This document shows positions 6,810 through 10,441 of a stretch of DNA of 10,441 bases, one piece after another. The notes below the pieces were generated by a model. The model searched no databases and was not told where the DNA came from. It worked only from the letters and a program-made list of their open reading frames with translations. Positions within the stretch are counted from its first letter, which is position 1; every line of letters begins with the position of its first letter. A program made the translations under genes and the position numbers. Source of the DNA: an uncultured Lachnospiraceae bacterium (lineage in GTDB: Bacteria > Bacillota > Clostridia > Lachnospirales > Lachnospiraceae); the NCBI GenBank assembly GCA_902783095.1, contig CACZPX010000181.1, positions 1 to 10,441 of the forward strand, in the 5' to 3' direction.

Positions 6810-8249
6810 TTATTTCCTGACGCCTGCCTTGCGGGGCTTTAACTCCGCCGGAAGCTTGGTGTAGGTGGCACCGTTTAAGCGGCGCTTCCACTCCTTGTTG
6901 GCGGCCTCCAGGATGGACGGATCGTTGAACAGGTCGATGGCGCCGCCCGCCAGGGCCTTGCCGGCGTACAGCATGGACTTGTGCGCGATCGGGCCCTTGC
7001 CCTGCGCCGTAGCCTGCCAGGTGTGCATGGACGTGCCCGCGCACTCCGTGGCGGTGTTGATCTCCGCCGTCGGCGTATTCCAGCTTACGTCGCCCACGTC
7101 CGTGGAGCCGGAGCCTTCCACCACGTAAGGGAACTCCGGAATGATGAAATCATACAGGGCGTCGTCCTTGTGCTCGGCGGCCAGCTCCGCGATATTTTCG
7201 TCCAGCACCTGGATGGTGGGCAGGATCTCGGAACGCAGCTTGATGGATTCCGACATGGCTTTGGCGTAGGCGTAGTCCTCGTCCGTAAATCTGGGCAGGC
7301 CGGCCTCCTCCATGTTTTTGTGCAGCACCTTCTGCAGCGTGGCGTTCGGAACGGTGTCCGCGGTGATCTTGTGCACCTCAAAGCTCATGGTGGTGTCCGT
7401 CATCAGCGCGGCGCCGCGGGCGATGTTCTTCACGCGCTCCACCAGCGGGAACAGCGTGTTCAGGTGCGGCGTGCGCACCAGGTAGATGGCCTCGGCATGG
7501 GCCTGCACCACGTTGGGCGAGACGCCGCCGGTATCGGTGACCGCGTAGTGGATGCGGTCCTGCATCTTCATGTGCTCGCGCAGAAACTGCACGCCGGTGT
7601 TCATCAGCGTCAGCGCATCCAGCGCGCTGCGGCCGTTCTCCGGCGCTCCCGCCGCGTGGGAGGAGAAGCCGTCGAATTTGAACAGCATCTGCATATTGGC
7701 GAGCGAGCTGTGCGCCGCGGAATTGTTGATGTGCGAAGGATGCCAGGTAAGCGCGCAGTCCAGACCCGCAAACACGTCCTCGCGCGCCATAAAGGCCTTG
7801 CCGGCGCCGCCTTCCTCGCCCGGGCAGCCGTAGTAGATGACCGTGCCGGAGACACCGCTCTCTTCCAGATATTTCTTGACGGCGATCGCGGCAGCCAGCG
7901 AACCGACGCCCAGCAGGTTGTGGCCGCAGCCGTGGCCGTGCGCGCCGCGCACCAGTTCCTTCTTTTCGGCGCAGTCCGCCACCTGGCTTAAGCCGGACAG
8001 GGCGTCAAACTCGCCCAGAATACCGATCACCGGACGGCCGTTTCCGAAGGTGCCGGTAAAGGCGGTCTCGATGTTTGCCACATTGCGCTCCACCGCAAAG
8101 CCTTCCTTTTCCAGCGCTTCGCTCAAAAGCTTCGCCGCGTTTTCCTCCGTAAACGCCAGCTCGGGCTTGTCCCAGATGGCGTCGGACAGCGCGCAAAGCT
8201 CCTCCGCGCGGGAATCGATGCTCTCATTGATCAGTTGCCATTTATCCAT
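6810..8249 (-). CDS. abgB: AbgB-like M20 family amidohydrolase
   Basis: The 479-residue product has the length and motifs of AbgB, subunit B of p-aminobenzoyl-glutamate hydrolase, a zinc- or manganese-dependent M20D peptidase that splits folate breakdown products in the cytoplasm. Metal-site motifs are GHGCGHN (Cys108, His110), PGEEGG (Glu145 as catalytic base, Glu146), WHP (His170) and IAHK (His423). The lid domain has SSHAAGAPENGRSALDA (195-211), with the conserved His and the GRSALDA stretch. STDVGDVSW (382-390) is also typical. The start ATG 8249 has GGAGG 7 nt upstream. In E. coli, AbgB works with AbgA and the transporter AbgT; neither is visible here, so the real substrate may be another N-acyl or aminoacyl amide. 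It is preceded and followed by terminators, so it is probably monocistronic. Confidence 0.88.
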   Translation of the reverse strand: MDKWQLINESIDSRAEELCALSDAIWDKPELAFTEENAAKLLSEALEKEGFAVERNVANIETAFTGTFGNGRPVIGILGEFDALSGLSQVADCAEKKELVRGAHGHGCGHNLLGVGSLAAAIAVKKYLEESGVSGTVIYYGCPGEEGGAGKAFMAREDVFAGLDCALTWHPSHINNSAAHSSLANMQMLFKFDGFSSHAAGAPENGRSALDALTLMNTGVQFLREHMKMQDRIHYAVTDTGGVSPNVVQAHAEAIYLVRTPHLNTLFPLVERVKNIARGAALMTDTTMSFEVHKITADTVPNATLQKVLHKNMEEAGLPRFTDEDYAYAKAMSESIKLRSEILPTIQVLDENIAELAAEHKDDALYDFIIPEFPYVVEGSGSTDVGDVSWNTPTAEINTATECAGTSMHTWQATAQGKGPIAHKSMLYAGKALAGGAIDLFNDPSILEAANKEWKRRLNGATYTKLPAELKPRKAGVRK

Positions 8250-8301
8250 CGTAAAACCTCCATATAATATTCCGGACCGATGGCTGCCGGTCTTTCCTTA
8301 T

Positions 8302-8331
8302 AAGAAAGGCGCAGACCCGAAAGCCTGCGCC
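8302..8331 (-). terminator. Probable terminator after pta
   Basis: Bases 8308-8314 and 8325-8331 pair as a 7-bp GC-rich stem (GGCGCAG / CTGCGCC) with a 10-base loop. In the minus direction TTTCTT follows. The T tract is short and interrupted, so some read-through into the amidohydrolase is possible. The stem begins 13 bases beyond the pta stop codon. Confidence 0.75.
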
Positions 8332-8344
8332 GCATAGTGTTTGA

Positions 8345-9337
8345 TCAGCCCTGTGCCTGAACGGCCGTCATGGCGACGACGCCCACGATGTCGTCTGCGG
8401 AGCAGCCGCGGGACAGGTCGTTGACCGGCATGGCCAGACCCTGCAGAACGGGGCCGTAGGCCTCTGCCTTGGCCAGACGCTGTACCAGCTTGTAGCCGAT
8501 ATTGCCGGCTTCCAGGCCGGGGAAGATCAGCGTGTTGGCGTGGCCGGCCACTTCGCTGCCGGGGGCCTTCAGCGCCGCAACGGTGGGATCGAGCGCCGCA
8601 TCCAGCTGCAGCTCGCCGTCCAGCGTGACGTTCGGATACTTCTCATGCGCGATCGCGACCGCTTCCTGCACCTTGGTGACGCAGTCTGCCTTGGCGCTGC
8701 CCTTGGTGGAGAAGGAAAGCATGGCGACCTTGGCCGGCGCGCCTACCAGGCTCTCAAAGGACTCGGCAGCCAGCGCGGCGACTTCCGCCATCTGCTCGGC
8801 GTTCACTTCCGGCATAACGGCGCAGTCCGCAAACACGAACAGGCCGTGCTCGCCGTACTCGCAGTTGGGCACTTCCATCAGGAAGAAACCGGAAACGCTG
8901 GAGATGCCGGGCTTGGTCTTTAACAGCTGCAGCGCCGGACGGATGGTGTTGCCGGTGGAATGGCAGGCGCCGGACACAACGCCGTCGGCGTCGCCGCACT
9001 TGCACATCAGGCAGGCGTAGTACATATAATCTTTTTCCATCTGCTCCTTGGCCATCTCGGGGGTGACGCCCTTCTTGGCGCGCAGTTCCACGAACTTGTC
9101 GATATACTTCTGCTTGTTGGGATCGTTGAACGGATCGACGACGGTGACGCCGGTCAGGTCAAAGCCCTTGCCGTTTTCGGCGATCTCTTCGGGGGTGCCG
9201 ATCAGGATGATCTTGGCCAGACCCTCTTTTAAGATCTTCTCAGCAGCCTCGTAGGTGCGCTTGTCCATGGACTCCGGCAGCACGATGGTCTTGATGTCGG
9301 TTTTTGCTTTTGCTTTGATGTCGTCAATAAATGCCAT
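8345..9337 (-). CDS. pta: Phosphate acetyltransferase (phosphotransacetylase)
   Basis: Pta (EC 2.3.1.8) interconverts acetyl-CoA plus phosphate with acetyl phosphate plus CoA, the first step of the acetate/ATP-forming branch of fermentation. The 330-residue length fits the short single-domain class found in Firmicutes and Methanosarcina. Recognised signatures are GACHSTGNTIRPALQ (123-137), DGELQLDAA (240-248), PGSEVAGHANTLIFPGLEAGN (split across 259-279) and MPVNDLSRGCSADDIV (303-318). Ser309-Arg310 and Asp316 fall where the catalytic Ser-Arg and Asp lie in the Methanosarcina enzyme, and Arg133 also fits. ATG 9337 is supported by AAAGGAG 9 nt upstream and by the usual N-terminus MAFIDDIK; the in-frame extension to 9544 crosses the promoter and is rejected. 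The usual partner ackA does not follow; a terminator does. Confidence 0.97.
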   Translation of the reverse strand: MAFIDDIKAKAKTDIKTIVLPESMDKRTYEAAEKILKEGLAKIILIGTPEEIAENGKGFDLTGVTVVDPFNDPNKQKYIDKFVELRAKKGVTPEMAKEQMEKDYMYYACLMCKCGDADGVVSGACHSTGNTIRPALQLLKTKPGISSVSGFFLMEVPNCEYGEHGLFVFADCAVMPEVNAEQMAEVAALAAESFESLVGAPAKVAMLSFSTKGSAKADCVTKVQEAVAIAHEKYPNVTLDGELQLDAALDPTVAALKAPGSEVAGHANTLIFPGLEAGNIGYKLVQRLAKAEAYGPVLQGLAMPVNDLSRGCSADDIVGVVAMTAVQAQG

Positions 9338-9383
9338 GACGGGGAACTCCTTTCGGAAAATATTTTTGGAATAACCACCTCTG

Positions 9384-9412
9384 ATAATACTCGTCTTTTG
9401 ATGGGAGGTCAA
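9384..9412 (-). promoter_or_regulatory. Sigma-70/SigA-type promoter of pta
   Basis: On the minus strand TTGACC (9407-9412) and TATTAT (9384-9389) are separated by exactly 17 bases; each is one base from consensus. The predicted start point near 9377 gives a leader of about 40 nt that contains the AAAGGAG ribosome site. This supports strong constitutive expression of pta. Confidence 0.85.
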
Positions 9413-9500
9413 GAAAATTACCGCAAATAACGCCGCATTTGACGCCCTGAAACCGCGCCGCGAACGGCTGTCCCGGCAGGCGCAAAAAAAAGCGACGCTC

Positions 9501-9529
9501 TTGTAAACGCCGTGCTTTCCGTATACAAT
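9501..9529 (+). promoter_or_regulatory. Promoter of the YihY/BrkB-family gene
   Basis: TTGTAA (9501-9506) and TACAAT (9524-9529) are 17 bases apart; the -10 box matches five of six consensus bases. The start point would fall at about 9535-9537, on the ATG at 9536. The two divergent promoters are about 90 bases apart (9412 to 9501). A run of eight A bases lies at 9484-9491, just upstream of the -35 box, and could act as an UP-like element. Confidence 0.7.
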
Positions 9530-9535
9530 GATCCC

Positions 9536-10423
9536 ATGAAACATGAGCGGACCAGACGGGTCATAAAAAATACCGTACAGACGTTCAACCGGCAGGAGCT
9601 TTCGGTCTACGCCGGCTATGCCACGCTGTACGTGATCATGTCCTTCGTGCCGCTTCTGATGCTCATCACCGGCGTGATCAACCTGCTGCCCTTCTTTGAT
9701 CTGGACGATCTGCAGCAGCTTCTCGCCACGGTGCTGCCGGACATGGACCAGATCCGGCAGATGCTGATGCAGCTCTTCCGCAGCTTAAACAGCCAGCCGG
9801 GCGGCGTGGTCCTGTCGGTCTCCGCCGTGCTGACGCTCTTCTCCGCCTCTCGCGGTGTGGCCGCGCTGCAAAAGGGGCTCTCCCGCATCTACGGCATCCA
9901 GAAACCTGCGCGCCGCCTGCTCATCGTACTGAGCTTTACGTTGGCCTTCGTCATCCTGATCCCCGCCCTGCTGGTGTTCCATCTGCTGGGCGATACGCTG
10001 CGCGACGGACTGCAGGAACTGCTGCCGAACGTTCTGGTGCAGATCGCGCGGGTGATGCGCATCAGCCGTCTCATCACGCTGGGCGTGACGGTGCTGATCG
10101 TGCTGCTGACCTACGCCTTTTTATGCGGGCGCACGCGCAATCTCTTTGCCCAGCTTCCCGGCGCCGTCCTGACCCTGATCGCCGGCGAGGGCTTTTCCCG
10201 CGGCTTCGCCTTTTTCATCCCGCGCTTCTGGAAGATGGCCGCCTACTACGGCCCGCTCGCTTCCGTCTTTATCGTCATCATGTGGCTGCGGACCATCATG
10301 ACCATTCTGCTCTTCGGCGCCGCCTTTAACGCCGCCGTCGCGGAGGAACGCGGCATCTCGCTGCGGGCCGCACAGCTCACCGAGACCATGCAGCTGCAGG
10401 AAGACTATACGGAAGACGAATGA
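9536..10423 (+). CDS. YihY/virulence factor BrkB family membrane protein
   Basis: The 295-residue product is an integral membrane protein with about six hydrophobic spans (roughly 24-50, 90-107, 128-151, 178-197, 205-227 and 240-268). The family pattern is present: L-S-V-Y-A-G-Y-A-T-L before span 1, S-A-S-R-G-V-A-A-L-Q-K-G-L-S-R-I-Y-G at 103-120, and Y-Y-G-P-L-A-S-V-F-I-V-I-M-W-L at 237-251. The C-terminus is acidic and cytoplasmic by inference. The family (Pfam Virul_fac_BrkB, often misnamed ribonuclease BN) has no settled biochemical function; transport or envelope roles have been proposed. ATG 9536 has no Shine-Dalgarno and lies at the predicted transcription start. GTG 9512 is excluded because it lies within the promoter. 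After the TGA, an A-rich run and AGATCCCCGGA at the window edge may be the left arm of a terminator. Confidence 0.92.
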   Translation: MKHERTRRVIKNTVQTFNRQELSVYAGYATLYVIMSFVPLLMLITGVINLLPFFDLDDLQQLLATVLPDMDQIRQMLMQLFRSLNSQPGGVVLSVSAVLTLFSASRGVAALQKGLSRIYGIQKPARRLLIVLSFTLAFVILIPALLVFHLLGDTLRDGLQELLPNVLVQIARVMRISRLITLGVTVLIVLLTYAFLCGRTRNLFAQLPGAVLTLIAGEGFSRGFAFFIPRFWKMAAYYGPLASVFIVIMWLRTIMTILLFGAAFNAAVAEERGISLRAAQLTETMQLQEDYTEDE

Positions 10424-10441
10424 CAAAAAAAGATCCCCGGA

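Noticed and set aside
6981..7991. Open frame of 336 codons on the plus strand opposite the amidohydrolase
   Set aside because: It is antisense to a gene with all catalytic motifs; the product is rich in Arg/His/Val with no recognisable domain.
9338..9544. N-terminal extension of pta
   Set aside because: The extra 69 codons cross the pta promoter and the divergent promoter, and Pta proteins normally begin at the MAFIDDIK-type start with its ribosome site.
10427..10441. Terminator after the BrkB-family gene
   Set aside because: Only an A-run and a possible left arm are visible before the window ends, so the hairpin cannot be confirmed.

Overview
The window is GC-rich and reads as the chromosome of a Gram-positive member of the Clostridia, most likely a gut Lachnospiraceae-type organism. 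This is inferred from the strong purine-rich Shine-Dalgarno sites, a clostridial-type Pta, a sortase-anchored VaFE-repeat surface protein and a repetitive cell-surface lipoprotein. No tRNA, rRNA, CRISPR array, transposase or phage gene was seen.

Layout. Bases 1-6584 (minus strand) form a cell-surface locus. It has a 5.58-kb adhesin gene and, immediately downstream, the 5' part of a probable lipoprotein gene that runs off the left edge. The adhesin has a signal peptide, a thioester-domain-like head, several SpaA/Cna_B-like domains, six VaFE (Thr-Gln ester-bond) domains and a C-terminal sorting signal. Its reading frame is broken once, by an in-frame TAA at 5823-5825 inside the head domain, with unbroken coding sequence of the same frame on both sides. 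The lipoprotein reads open from 1009 to the window edge. It holds a 10-residue Trp repeat of exactly 30-bp period, a C2H2-like Cys/His cluster and then a 9-residue His repeat of exactly 27-bp period.

Bases 6743-9337 (minus strand) carry housekeeping metabolism: an AbgB-like M20 amidohydrolase and phosphate acetyltransferase (Pta). Each is followed by its own hairpin terminator, so each is probably transcribed alone. Bases 9338-9535 are a divergent promoter region: a near-consensus promoter serves pta on the minus strand and another serves a YihY/BrkB-family membrane protein on the plus strand (9536-10423). The second promoter lies so close to the start codon that the transcript is predicted to be leaderless.

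How the genes work together: only the adhesin and lipoprotein look like a functional unit, because they overlap or nearly abut and are both exported. Pta (acetyl-CoA/acetyl-phosphate conversion), the amidohydrolase and the BrkB-family protein look like independent neighbours.
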